Position numbers and translations under genes: made by a program
In this document: piece by piece, positions 44,586 through 52,966 of the stretch
How positions within the stretch are numbered: position 1 is the stretch's first letter
Layout: every line of letters begins with the position of its first letter
The notes under the pieces: generated by a model
What the model saw: only the letters and a program-made list of their open reading frames with translations
What the model was told of the DNA's origin: nothing
The model's database searches: none
Assembly (NCBI GenBank): GCA_019694685.1
Contig: JAIBBM010000018.1
Span: 1-64,000 of the forward strand
Direction: 5' to 3'
DNA: 64,000 nt
Source of the DNA: Leptospirales bacterium
GTDB lineage: Bacteria > Spirochaetota > Leptospiria > Leptospirales > Leptonemataceae

Positions 44586-46121
44586 TTGGAAGATAAGATC
44601 ATAGTAACTAACCGAAAGGCCCTGGTGGACAAATACGGAGTTGTTGGCCTGAACAAAATTGACGCTGCGATTTCGGAATTGATTCGGGCGGATAAGAATC
44701 GCGGTGTTAAGAGCCGTATCATATTTCTCGATGATGCGGCAATGATGCGCAAGATTGGCTCAAAGGCAGTCACAACACCAACTACACCGCGTGATGCAAA
44801 GGTGGCCATTGATCGGGTTTTCAAATCGTTTCAACCTGATTATCTAATGATACTGGGGGCGACTGACGTAATTCCACATCAAGATTTAGTCAACCCGGCA
44901 TTCAAAGCCGGCGACGATGATGACCCGGCGGCTCTGGGCGACTTGCCTTACGCCTGCGATTCCGCATACTCAAAAGATACGGCACAATTCATTGGGCCTA
45001 CGCGCGTTGTCGCCCGGTTGCCCGACCTGACGGGTGCCAAAGAACCATCCCACTTGTTGCGTTTGCTTGCGACAGCTGCAGAATGGAAAAACAGACCCGC
45101 CAAATCTTATGCGGACTACTTCGGTCTTTCGGCGCAAGTCTGGAGTGGTTCCACTCGCCTCAGCCTTCAAAACGTTTTCGGAAACAGCGCGGAAATGAAA
45201 CTATCCCCGCCTTCTGGCCCGTGGCACAAAAAGCAGTCGCTGGGCGCCCTGGCCCATTTCATAAACTGTCATGGTGGTCCTGCTGCACCGGAGTTCTACG
45301 GGCAGGATGCGCATAAGTATTCGACGGCCCTTACCACCGGCACGATTTCACGAAATATTTCGAAAGGGACGGTCGCGGCCATAGAATGTTGTTACGGATG
45401 TGAATTGTACGATTCAGTGACTCTTGGGCTCCCAATTCCGATTTGTCAGAGCTATCTACGCCAGGGCGCGTATGGCTACTTTGGCAGCACAACCATTGCC
45501 TACGGACCATCGGACGAAAATGGCGCTGCTGATCTGATCTGCCAGTTCTTCCTCTTGAGTCTTTTGCAGGGTGCATCCATTGGACGAGCAGCTCTTGAAG
45601 CTCGTCACAAGTTCGTTGAACAGACGGGACAAATGGATGCCATTGACCTCAAGACCCTGGCCCAATTCTGCCTATATGGCGATCCAAGCATAGTTCCGGT
45701 TGCACCCCGTTCCCGTTCGATCCCTCCCAAAGGGACAACAGCTGAAGCCTTGAATCGCTTTTCGAGATCCGAACGGCGGGCAAAACTCAGAGCAACCGGC
45801 GAGTTCCTGAAAAAAACCAAACCCACAGCCTCGAAAAGGGAGTCCGCGGGTAAAATCTCGAAGGCATCCAGGAGTGCGCTCTCGACTATCGCCAGAAAAG
45901 CAGGACTGCGGCCGGCCCTAAAATTCACGGCATTCAAAGTGAAAGGAGTTGGACTTAGGAGGAAGGGGATTGCCGGCAAAGCGATGGCCGTGCCATCCCG
46001 TTATTACGTAGCTGTTGGCGCGGACAAGAAACTTCATACGAAGGGGGGCCACAAAATTGCGGTTGTGGCCAAGGAACAAGCGGGGCGGATTGTCGGGTAC
46101 CGCATCTACCATGCTCGTTAG
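44586..46121 (+). CDS. C25/caspase-like (clan CD) cysteine protease with basic C-terminal extension
   Basis: 511 residues. The core (~80-370) matches clan CD, closest to gingipain-type C25: LMILGATDVIPHQDLV, the VARLPD motif, catalytic His229 in FINCHGG, and Cys268/269 in AAIECCYGCELYD. No signal peptide, so it should act inside the cell, unlike gingipains. After the core comes a Lys/Arg-rich low-complexity stretch (~390-445) and a small beta-rich tail (ADKKLHTKGGHKIAVV). The start is TTG at 44586. It lies 60 bases after the SGNH gene and twelve before a small protein gene; together they may form an abortive defence module. Confidence 0.8.
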   Translation: MEDKIIVTNRKALVDKYGVVGLNKIDAAISELIRADKNRGVKSRIIFLDDAAMMRKIGSKAVTTPTTPRDAKVAIDRVFKSFQPDYLMILGATDVIPHQDLVNPAFKAGDDDDPAALGDLPYACDSAYSKDTAQFIGPTRVVARLPDLTGAKEPSHLLRLLATAAEWKNRPAKSYADYFGLSAQVWSGSTRLSLQNVFGNSAEMKLSPPSGPWHKKQSLGALAHFINCHGGPAAPEFYGQDAHKYSTALTTGTISRNISKGTVAAIECCYGCELYDSVTLGLPIPICQSYLRQGAYGYFGSTTIAYGPSDENGAADLICQFFLLSLLQGASIGRAALEARHKFVEQTGQMDAIDLKTLAQFCLYGDPSIVPVAPRSRSIPPKGTTAEALNRFSRSERRAKLRATGEFLKKTKPTASKRESAGKISKASRSALSTIARKAGLRPALKFTAFKVKGVGLRRKGIAGKAMAVPSRYYVAVGADKKLHTKGGHKIAVVAKEQAGRIVGYRIYHAR

Positions 46122-46132
46122 GTGAACGACTG

Positions 46133-46387
46133 ATGGATTTCTCCCAACCCGTACGCGTCAGCAAGCTGCGAGGAACGGTCGTAAAGGGGATGTACGGAAA
46201 AGGATCTAAGAGCGAGAGAGAGGCTGTGTTCATTCAAACCTCCGACTCGCGGTATCTACTGCGTCGGAAGTCAGGCCCGGCATTCGGGGATTCGCAGTTG
46301 GATGTTTATGTCGGGCACGTGGTTGAGTGCGACGGTTTTGCAATCGGAACAACTCTTCTGGCTGAGAATGTCCGATTAGTAGAGTGA
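46133..46387 (+). CDS. Small beta-rich protein, possible regulator of the SGNH-C25 operon
   Basis: 84 residues: LRGTVVKGMYGKGSKSEREAVFIQTSDSRYLLRR ... VGHVVECDGFAIGTTLLAENVRLV. Alternating hydrophobic strands and many Gly suggest a small barrel (OB- or SH3-like). It follows the protease gene after 12 bases and has no ribosome site of its own that stands out, so it is likely coupled. It could be an inhibitor, substrate or binding subunit of the protease. Family not recognised. Confidence 0.65.
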   Translation: MDFSQPVRVSKLRGTVVKGMYGKGSKSEREAVFIQTSDSRYLLRRKSGPAFGDSQLDVYVGHVVECDGFAIGTTLLAENVRLVE

Positions 46388-46786
46388 ATCTCTGTTCTTG
46401 CTCCGATTTCCTTCAGGAGTTCATGGAGTTGTTGCTGTGCTGGTCCAACAGCCAGCAATCCAAATGCGAGCCTGAGCAAGCTATGGAGAGAATCGCCGAA
46501 ACAATCTTGGGTCATGGGCGCGGTTTGAGCCGCCGGGCAAAAGATTTTCAATACATGGGACTCACCTTGCGCGAGCTTTGCCCTCGCCTTGTGAGCAAAG
46601 TTGTGTTGAGCGGAGGCGTCACAAAAAAAAACAATTCGACTTGATCAGAATTTAACCTGGGCTATCTTAGTGACAAGTTCCGCTGACCTGCTGTTTTCCC
46701 TTTGAGGAACATCGGTTCAAATATCTGGCTGGTAGGAACACTAAAGACACCTGAAGCTTTTTGATTCAGATGTCAGAAGGTGTAAT
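46388..46786. other. Intergenic stretch before the terminase block
   Basis: About 400 bases. A reading of 86 codons (46384-46644, GTG start overlapping the preceding stop) is rich in Cys and ends in poly-Lys/Asn; it looks non-coding. No terminator or repeat was found. The region marks the change from the defence-like operon to phage-type genes. Confidence 0.45.
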
Positions 46787-47392
46787 ATGCCAGGCCAGGA
46801 AAAAGAATCCTCACGCGACCAATACCTCCTCAAATCAAGAACCAGAGGGCAGAGGAGTGCCAATCATCCCGGATTTGAAACTGAAAAGGACCTGGTGTCC
46901 TGCATTAACCGTGGAACCGCTGTTAGGCCTTCACTCCGCCTTCTTACCATAACTGATTCTTTTGGCCCAACCTTGCCGCTCAATTTGCGAAAAATGTCGT
47001 CCGTGAATTTTGTAACCGATTTCCCTTTGGAGAACCTCCAGCTCTTTATCCTATTTCGTGATGTCACGGACAAACTAAGGATCCGTGCAATCGAAGAGTT
47101 TTCATTCACCGCTCTCGTGACATCTTTGAACCGCTCGCTCGCCTTAGACATCACGCGTGTGAAACGACGCATAGTGAATATCCGGAACCCATTTGAATAT
47201 CGCATCCGCGCCATTCTCCACGCGGATCCATTTGGTGAGCTCCTCTTTTCTGAGCCTCAAATCTTGAGAAAATTCATGAACGCGCTGTCAACGTGTGACA
47301 ACCTTTATCATTTGCGCCCCTGTCCTGACCGGCCCCTGACAATGGGTGAGGTACGAGACGGAGCAGAATTGTTGAGGAAAAAGAAACTATGA
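46787..47392 (+). CDS. Hypothetical protein preceding the terminase genes
   Basis: 201 residues from ATG 46787, with GAAGG about nine bases before it. Basic N-terminus and no export signal. The middle (FTALVTSLNRSLALDITRVKRRIVN) is helical and basic. No recognised family. It lies 46 bases before the terminase small subunit gene and could be a phage-type DNA-binding or regulatory protein. Confidence 0.5.
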   Translation: MPGQEKESSRDQYLLKSRTRGQRSANHPGFETEKDLVSCINRGTAVRPSLRLLTITDSFGPTLPLNLRKMSSVNFVTDFPLENLQLFILFRDVTDKLRIRAIEEFSFTALVTSLNRSLALDITRVKRRIVNIRNPFEYRIRAILHADPFGELLFSEPQILRKFMNALSTCDNLYHLRPCPDRPLTMGEVRDGAELLRKKKL

Positions 47393-47438
47393 AAATGTCG
47401 ATGCTTGCAAAGCGCTCCAAAACAGCGAGAAAACAGCG

Positions 47439-47843
47439 ATGAAAGGCAAAAAGACCGGCGGACGGAATTTCCCAAAAGGAGTGTCCGGCAATCCGAAAGG
47501 CCGCCCGCCACTCAGTGATGTTGAACGCGCAGTTAGAGAAGCAACCAGGCGAGCTCTTCACGAATCATGGGAAAAGGTTCTTTCAAAGAATAGTATGGAT
47601 GACTTGATAAGTTCCCTCTCCAAGCGAGATTCTCCACCGATCTTCGTCGCACTTGCGAAGGCAGTGCAGGTGAGCGCGCGAACCGGGGATTTCTCGCGAC
47701 TGGATCGAATCATGGATCGAATCATCGGGAGGCCAAAACAATCGCTTGAACTCGCGGGAAGCGAGGACAACCCCTTGTCTGTTGTCGTTGAATCAGTCAG
47801 GAATCGATTGATTGGCGGGAGCATTACGGATCAACGGCCGTGA
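47439..47843 (+). CDS. DUF5681-type protein, probable phage terminase small subunit
   Basis: 134 residues. The N-terminus FPKGVSGNPKGRPPLSDVERAVRE is the DUF5681 signature found in small proteins next to phage large terminases. The rest is helical and could form the DNA-recognition ring. It ends 13 bases before the large subunit ATG. Packaging function is inferred from the pair. Confidence 0.75.
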   Translation: MKGKKTGGRNFPKGVSGNPKGRPPLSDVERAVREATRRALHESWEKVLSKNSMDDLISSLSKRDSPPIFVALAKAVQVSARTGDFSRLDRIMDRIIGRPKQSLELAGSEDNPLSVVVESVRNRLIGGSITDQRP

Positions 47844-47856
47844 TGATGACACGTTT

Positions 47857-49221
47857 ATGAAACTCAATGAAATAGGTGATATTCTTTTGCTTTTCAAAGA
47901 ATATCCTCATGAATTTGGAAAATACCTGGGGTATTCTAGTCTACGGGAGATTCACTCGTCCTGGATAAAATATGTCTACCTGTCGGACCGCGACCTTACC
48001 CTTCAAGCCCATCGCAATAGTTTCAAAACGACTTGTGTCACGGTCGTCGGTGCGATCTGGACCATGTTGTACTATCCAGAAACGACGATCCTGATTGTGT
48101 GTAAAGCTGATCAAACCGCGCAAGCAATCTTGTCTGAGATCGCGGGTCACTATGATCGCGATCCGCTCCGCAACTTGTACCGGTTGCTCGGTGTTCCTCA
48201 ACCAAAATCAAAGGACAGATGGAATCAGCACGGAATAACACTTAGCACAAAGCAAAGGTCATCCAAAGAGAATAACATTGACGCACTGGGTCTCGGTTCA
48301 TCCATCACCGGCAGGCATTATGACCTTGTTATCTGTGACGACATCGTCACCATGGATGACCGAATCAGTCGCGCAGAAAGAGAGTACACCAAGCGATGGG
48401 TTGGTGAGATCAAGAATATCGTTCGCCCATCCGGGCACATAGCTTACGTCGGCACACCGTGGCATCCAGAAGATGCCTTCAGTATTCTGCCGGAGCCGAA
48501 GCGCTTCCCACTTGGGACTGTGGATGTTCCTGGCTTCACACCCGAAAAAATTGTTGAGCTGAAGCGTCAGATGGGCGCAAGTTTTTTCGCCGCACAGTAT
48601 GACCTCATCCACATTGCAGACGAAGAACGCTTGTTTGTGGAGCCAGGGTTTGATTCCTGGCCTGCAGGGCTTTCGGTAACCGCATTTCTTGATCCATCAT
48701 ACCGAGGAACAAACACAACGGCGCTAGCGATTGGTGGACGCCATGGGGGGAGAATCCATGTAATAGGGTACGTCTGGAAAGAAGACGTGACCACTTTGAT
48801 TGATCAGATAGTCTCGCACCTCCGATTTCATGGGGTGGAAACCTTGTTCGTGGAATCGAATGACAACAAGGGGTTGCTCGCAAATCAGTTCAAGTCCCGT
48901 TGGCCGCTGGTACGCGAGCGTTACGAGCGTGTCAATAAGCACGTCCGGATTGTTGAACACCTAAAAGCGAACTGGGCCCGGATTGTATTTGCCCCGGGGT
49001 GTGACCCTACGTTCTTGCAGCAGATCACGGAATACCGTGAAAGAGAAGAGCCAGATGACGCACCTGACGCTCTTGCCGGTCTGATCGCGTGTCTGGATCA
49101 GACGGAAACCATCACTGTCTCTCGACCGCAATCGTACGGGTCCATTGGCCTATCGGATCTTGAATCAAGGCGTATGCGGGCGAATGGTATTTTTGCCAGA
49201 CTGGGGCGGCGGCTGTCGTAA
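47857..49221 (+). CDS. Phage terminase large subunit
   Basis: 454 residues from ATG 47857 (a TTG at 47812 is possible). ATPase part: an arginine/lysine-rich P-loop-like region HRNSFKTTCVTVVGAIWTML, Walker B YDLVICDDIVTMDD, coupling motif AYVGTPWHPED. Nuclease (RNase H-like) part: Asp in TAFLDPSYRGTNTTALAIGG, second acidic site ETLFVESNDNKG, third in EPDDAPDALAG. It would package DNA into capsids. No portal, capsid or tail gene is present in the window, so this may be part of a satellite, a decaying prophage or domesticated DNA. Confidence 0.88.
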   Translation: MKLNEIGDILLLFKEYPHEFGKYLGYSSLREIHSSWIKYVYLSDRDLTLQAHRNSFKTTCVTVVGAIWTMLYYPETTILIVCKADQTAQAILSEIAGHYDRDPLRNLYRLLGVPQPKSKDRWNQHGITLSTKQRSSKENNIDALGLGSSITGRHYDLVICDDIVTMDDRISRAEREYTKRWVGEIKNIVRPSGHIAYVGTPWHPEDAFSILPEPKRFPLGTVDVPGFTPEKIVELKRQMGASFFAAQYDLIHIADEERLFVEPGFDSWPAGLSVTAFLDPSYRGTNTTALAIGGRHGGRIHVIGYVWKEDVTTLIDQIVSHLRFHGVETLFVESNDNKGLLANQFKSRWPLVRERYERVNKHVRIVEHLKANWARIVFAPGCDPTFLQQITEYREREEPDDAPDALAGLIACLDQTETITVSRPQSYGSIGLSDLESRRMRANGIFARLGRRLS

Positions 49222-49485
49222 GCAACCCAATCGAATTGAGCGGGGACAGGCGAAGCCCTGACAAGCCCCAGCCCCAAAGAAGATCATGCGAACCATCAGC
49301 GTTCATAAAGGAACCGAGCCTTCGTCGGGCATTGAGCCCGCCTCAGTCTCGACAAAACTCCCGCGTGCGTGCGTGCGTGACCGCAGAAAAGGAATGAGAC
49401 ATAAACCTGTCAACAGGATTTTACTGTTCAGGTCATCGTTGCACCCGTGCTACAAAATTTCGGACTTCCTCCCCTTCAATTTCCT

Positions 49486-49713
49486 TTATTCGAAATCAAG
49501 TATATCGCGCGGTTTGACTCCCAACCGCTTTGCAATGCGGTAAAGAGTCCTCACAGACATGGCAGCCTTTGCTTCTTCTACTTGCTGAATAGTGCGATAC
49601 GGCACACCGTTTCGGGTTTCCTCCATAGCTTCCTGGGTCAGGTTCCTGGCGAGCCGTAGTCTCTGAACCTGCCGGCCCAGCTTCTGAAGAAACTCCGCTT
49701 CTTGATCGGCCAT
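49486..49713 (-). CDS. XRE-family HTH transcriptional regulator
   Basis: 75 residues from the ATG at 49713 (MADQEAEFLQKLG); a longer reading to 49797 looks spurious. The Cro/C1-type HTH is clear: LGRQVQRLRLARNLTQEAMEE, then RTIQQVEEAKAAMSVRTLYRIAKRLGV. It is transcribed opposite to the terminase genes and to the next gene, a common layout for a phage- or island-type repressor. It probably binds the ~100-base gap to its right. Confidence 0.85.
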   Translation of the reverse strand: MADQEAEFLQKLGRQVQRLRLARNLTQEAMEETRNGVPYRTIQQVEEAKAAMSVRTLYRIAKRLGVKPRDILDFE

Positions 49714-49814
49714 TGCCCAAAATTCTAGATGTCCTTGACCTTTTTCACCACACGTGATTAAGTGCTCACTGAAATACGTGTGCTCTTGCCAGCGCACAAT
49801 CGAGCGAGCTGAAT

Positions 49815-50576
49815 GTGAAAAGGCGCAACGTTTTGAGAATCTTCGTGCTCCTCCTTGCGATTCTGACGCAGAACTTATTCGCGCTCGAAAAAGAATACAA
49901 ACACAGAGAACAGGACGTACGAATCCAATTTGATTCTGGCCGCCTGCGATTTGTCATGATCGGAATCCCAAATGGCTGGTTCCCGTACACGCTTTCGGAG
50001 TCCCGGATCATCGTTCCGCGCGCGGGTGCCGGCGGCGGGGATGTGATAATTCGAATGGAAGGCCACAACCTCATTTGCGACGAATTTCCCGTGGCCGGAA
50101 CGTATTTGCCGTACAGCGCGAAGAGTTCCATCGAATGCGTTTCCGGAGACTGCACGAACGGAGTCGGCGTTCTCGTGAGGAACGGCGAAAGAATTGAAGG
50201 CCATTTCAAGAACGGCCAGCCTGACGGCCAGGTCACCATGACGTCGATGTCGCACGGAGTCACCATCATCATGAAGGCGGTCGCCGCTGGACGCAAAGTC
50301 AAACTGGTTGGTCTTCGAATGACTTATTCAAACGGGGCGGTACTTGAAGCAGCCTTCCCATCCTTGGACGAAGCGCCTGATCAGTTTGAGGCAAACGTGA
50401 TTACCGCCGACGGTGCGACACACCGCGGGATCTACGACAGCGAAACGAAGATTCTATATCATTCAGGAGGAAACCATTCCAGAGTGAACCTATGTAAGAG
50501 GGAACGCCCGCATGAAGACGTTACCAACATGGTCTGCAACGAAGTGACGGCCTCTGAAGAAAGGATAAATCCCTGA
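49815..50576 (+). CDS. Exported MORN-like protein
   Basis: 253 residues; GTG start. A signal peptide (MKRRNVLRIFVLLLAILTQNLFA) with likely cleavage after FA. The middle SIECVSGDCTNGVGVLVRNGERIEGHFKNGQPDGQVTM is a MORN-like unit and resembles the CESGNCENGTG segment of the MORN protein at 2339-2962. The rest is beta-rich. Probably periplasmic or surface-exposed. Its presence among phage-like genes is odd and suggests mobile cargo or an inserted chromosomal gene. Confidence 0.7.
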   Translation: MKRRNVLRIFVLLLAILTQNLFALEKEYKHREQDVRIQFDSGRLRFVMIGIPNGWFPYTLSESRIIVPRAGAGGGDVIIRMEGHNLICDEFPVAGTYLPYSAKSSIECVSGDCTNGVGVLVRNGERIEGHFKNGQPDGQVTMTSMSHGVTIIMKAVAAGRKVKLVGLRMTYSNGAVLEAAFPSLDEAPDQFEANVITADGATHRGIYDSETKILYHSGGNHSRVNLCKRERPHEDVTNMVCNEVTASEERINP

Positions 50577-50600
50577 AGCCAAAGACATTGGCCGTGACAT

Positions 50601-52019
50601 ATGTCTATCTCAACGACTGACTACTTTCACCTTGACAAGCAACTCTTTGCGAATGAGGGAGCATTCGATCCAATTCTCGACCGCGATACTCAGCTCTTTA
50701 TCAATCCCTCCCTTGTCAAAAAGAGCCGTGCGCCTGAACTGAAGGATTCATACAATCGGGTCCTGAGTCACTTTTCAAAACTGATCACTCTCCTTGCCGA
50801 ATCACAAGGAGAGGATGAGAATTGGACCGCGGCCATGGAGGGATTCAAATTCGCAGAAGTCGCCGGACTCGGCCTGGGTTACTCCAAAAATAGAACGTCA
50901 GGCGCAATTGTCTCCGACTCTTTAAAAGCAGGTGCCCTTTCATCGGTGCGCAGGATGGTTCAGGCAGGCATTCGCGACCCCGAGTGCTTTGAGGTGAGCA
51001 TGTTTCTCTCCGCAGGGCTCGGACCGGATCGCCTCGGAGACATGATCGCTTCAATCATCAAGACCGATCTTTATCAGTATTCATCTCGTATATTTCACAA
51101 TTGCGGGATCGATTCCACAACACTCAGGATTCGATGGAAAGATTTTCGCCTGCCTGTACATCCATATGCTAAAGACGGAAGGACGCCGGTCATATTGATC
51201 CCGAGAGACATACTGTCGCCCCTGGAATCGACTCGAATGGGTTATCTGGGCGAAGCTTCGAAGGATATCGCAAAAATTCTGAAGTCCGTAGCGAAGCGCC
51301 TGTACGCCGCAAACAAGAAGGCACGGATCAAAACACGAATTGGAAAGGCGCAGATCTTCGATAGTATTCTCTCCCATCCGCCCGAACTTCAAGCGCTCTT
51401 GAAACAATACGTGCGGATTGACTCATCTCCTTACAACCTCACGGTAGATTCACGGGGGATCACAAGATGGTACGAGAATGGTAAAGCGCTTGCGGAGGAG
51501 TTTCCGCTCCCTCAACCCAGGCCAGCAATACCCGTTCTTGACTTCGCGCTCCTGGTTTGCGATCACTTCAAACGAGCCATCGAAGATAGAGGGGCGGCCC
51601 GTTTCCTTTACAACGACGATCATATCGTGATGAATGAAAAATATGCACACAATCTGCTACGCCAGAGCGCGAGCCTTTACTGCGAGCTTCTGGATGTGAA
51701 CCTCGGACATGAATCTGATCACGGGGTCGGCTCAAGTGACTTTGTCTTCAGCCGTGGGAAGGGCAAGGTTATCGTCGAGATCAAGCTTACGAAGGACAAC
51801 GCCCTTGCGCGCCATTTTGCGAATCAAGTCGATGTTTACTGTCGCGCCGAAGGACATGCACCTGGTATTGTTCTGGTTATCGATGTCGCCGCTCCAAATG
51901 CAGAGCGAAACCTTGAGCTGCTCCTCAAACGTTATCCGACTCGGATCATCCATAACGGGAGAATCCAGTACTTCTTGATCGATGGCCACCCGCGCAAGTC
52001 GGCCTCGCAAAGATCATAA
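50601..52019 (+). CDS. PD-(D/E)XK-type nuclease-like protein
   Basis: 472 residues. The N-terminal ~350 (TDYFHLDKQLFANEGAFDPILDRDTQLFINPSLVKKS) form an unrecognised domain. The C-terminal ~110 have the PD-(D/E)XK arrangement: SSDFVFSRGKGKVIVEIKLTKD, with Asp and the E-I-K pair. Such proteins cut DNA in restriction or defence settings. Two small genes follow closely (52078 and 52332), so this is probably a three-gene unit. No methylase is nearby, which argues against classical restriction-modification. Confidence 0.75.
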   Translation: MSISTTDYFHLDKQLFANEGAFDPILDRDTQLFINPSLVKKSRAPELKDSYNRVLSHFSKLITLLAESQGEDENWTAAMEGFKFAEVAGLGLGYSKNRTSGAIVSDSLKAGALSSVRRMVQAGIRDPECFEVSMFLSAGLGPDRLGDMIASIIKTDLYQYSSRIFHNCGIDSTTLRIRWKDFRLPVHPYAKDGRTPVILIPRDILSPLESTRMGYLGEASKDIAKILKSVAKRLYAANKKARIKTRIGKAQIFDSILSHPPELQALLKQYVRIDSSPYNLTVDSRGITRWYENGKALAEEFPLPQPRPAIPVLDFALLVCDHFKRAIEDRGAARFLYNDDHIVMNEKYAHNLLRQSASLYCELLDVNLGHESDHGVGSSDFVFSRGKGKVIVEIKLTKDNALARHFANQVDVYCRAEGHAPGIVLVIDVAAPNAERNLELLLKRYPTRIIHNGRIQYFLIDGHPRKSASQRS

Positions 52020-52077
52020 TCAGAAAAAAATCCCACCGGGGACGCGCGCCCTGATACAATCGCATCAGGAGGAACAT

Positions 52078-52335
52078 ATGAAAAAACTAAATGAAGAGGG
52101 TTGGCTGGATTTGAGTGACGAACCCCACTACTTTCCACACCTCGCAACCTGGGACCCACGAGTACTCACAGAGCGGCTGATCGCAAGCCTGCAAGCGGAT
52201 GGCAAAGAAGTCAACTATCACAATCTGCGAGGTTTTGCCGCGATAATGGAGAGTGACCTTGAAGAAATGTTCGGAATCCCAACCCCACGAAAAGCCAAAA
52301 AGCAAGTCAAGGCACCCAGGAGAAAAACAAAATGA
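52078..52335 (+). CDS. Small partner protein of the PD-(D/E)XK gene
   Basis: 85 residues from ATG 52078, which has a strong AGGAGG site five to eight bases upstream. Contains HLATWDPRVLTERLIASLQADGKEVNYHNLRGFAAIM and a basic tail (RKAKKQVKAPRRKTK). The Lys/Arg-rich end suggests nucleic-acid contact. Its TGA overlaps the next ATG (ATGA). No known family. Confidence 0.65.
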   Translation: MKKLNEEGWLDLSDEPHYFPHLATWDPRVLTERLIASLQADGKEVNYHNLRGFAAIMESDLEEMFGIPTPRKAKKQVKAPRRKTK

Positions 52336-52502
52336 AAACGCATGATGAAAGGGAGCCAGATGAGATTGATGTAACTCACAAGTATCTGAACTTGCAGATG
52401 CATGAACTCCCAGAGGAGCTTGTTCTCCAGCTCATGGAGCTGGACGTTACAACAGACCTGGAGCGAATGAAAGATCGACTCCGGCGCGGACATGGCACGT
52501 GA
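52332..52502 (+). CDS. 56-residue acidic protein coupled to the preceding gene
   Basis: Starts at the ATGA overlap with the previous stop and runs 56 codons. Acidic (MKTHDEREPDEIDVTHKYL ... LPEELVLQLMELDVTTDLERM) and helical. Its charge is opposite to that of the basic neighbour, so the two could bind each other. Small acidic proteins in such positions often act as antitoxins or inhibitors; this is inference only. Confidence 0.55.
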   Translation: MKTHDEREPDEIDVTHKYLNLQMHELPEELVLQLMELDVTTDLERMKDRLRRGHGT

Positions 52503-52523
52503 AAGAGGTAAGCGCTGCGCTTT

Positions 52524-52946
52524 TTATGCGCGGCGCGCCCTTTCCTCAATCCGATCACGGCCCTCCCGAATCTGTCTTTGTCGTTCAAAGTAGACCACCG
52601 ATCCACCCTGTCCGCCAAGCTCAAGAAGGCGGCCCTCAGCCGCGCGCACGAAATCTTCGCACGCAAGAATCGCATCTTTAAGATACTGTCTTTCCTGTTC
52701 CGCTCTTTCGCGCTCAATGGCCCGATCGATGCCCGCATGAAAACGACTCGCGATAGAATGCGAGTCAAATCCATGAATCCGTGGACGGAATCCTTCGCGA
52801 AAATCGTTCTGCAATGAGTAGCCCACATAGGCGGAGACCCTTTCCGACACTGTCCGTCTTCTTGCCACAACACCAGCGCGATGTATCCCGCGAATCAGAG
52901 CCGTCAATGGTTCCCTGAAATATCTACCCGCTATTCTGATTTTCAT
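52524..52946 (-). CDS. Small basic protein next to the recombinase
   Basis: 140 residues from the ATG at 52946, which follows AGGAGG. Very rich in Arg and Glu (IDRAIERERAEQERQYLKDAILACEDF; ERQRQIREGRDRIEERARRA), probably a long coiled coil. It starts 20 bases after the end of the tyrosine recombinase gene on the same strand. It could be an excision or accessory factor, but no family is recognised. Confidence 0.6.
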   Translation of the reverse strand: MKIRIAGRYFREPLTALIRGIHRAGVVARRRTVSERVSAYVGYSLQNDFREGFRPRIHGFDSHSIASRFHAGIDRAIERERAEQERQYLKDAILACEDFVRAAEGRLLELGGQGGSVVYFERQRQIREGRDRIEERARRA

Positions 52947-52966
52947 ATTGCATCCTCCTTTTTCAT

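Noticed and set aside
46384..46644. 86-codon GTG reading after the small beta protein
   Set aside because: Cys-rich, ends in Lys/Asn low complexity, no ribosome site or family; considered non-coding.
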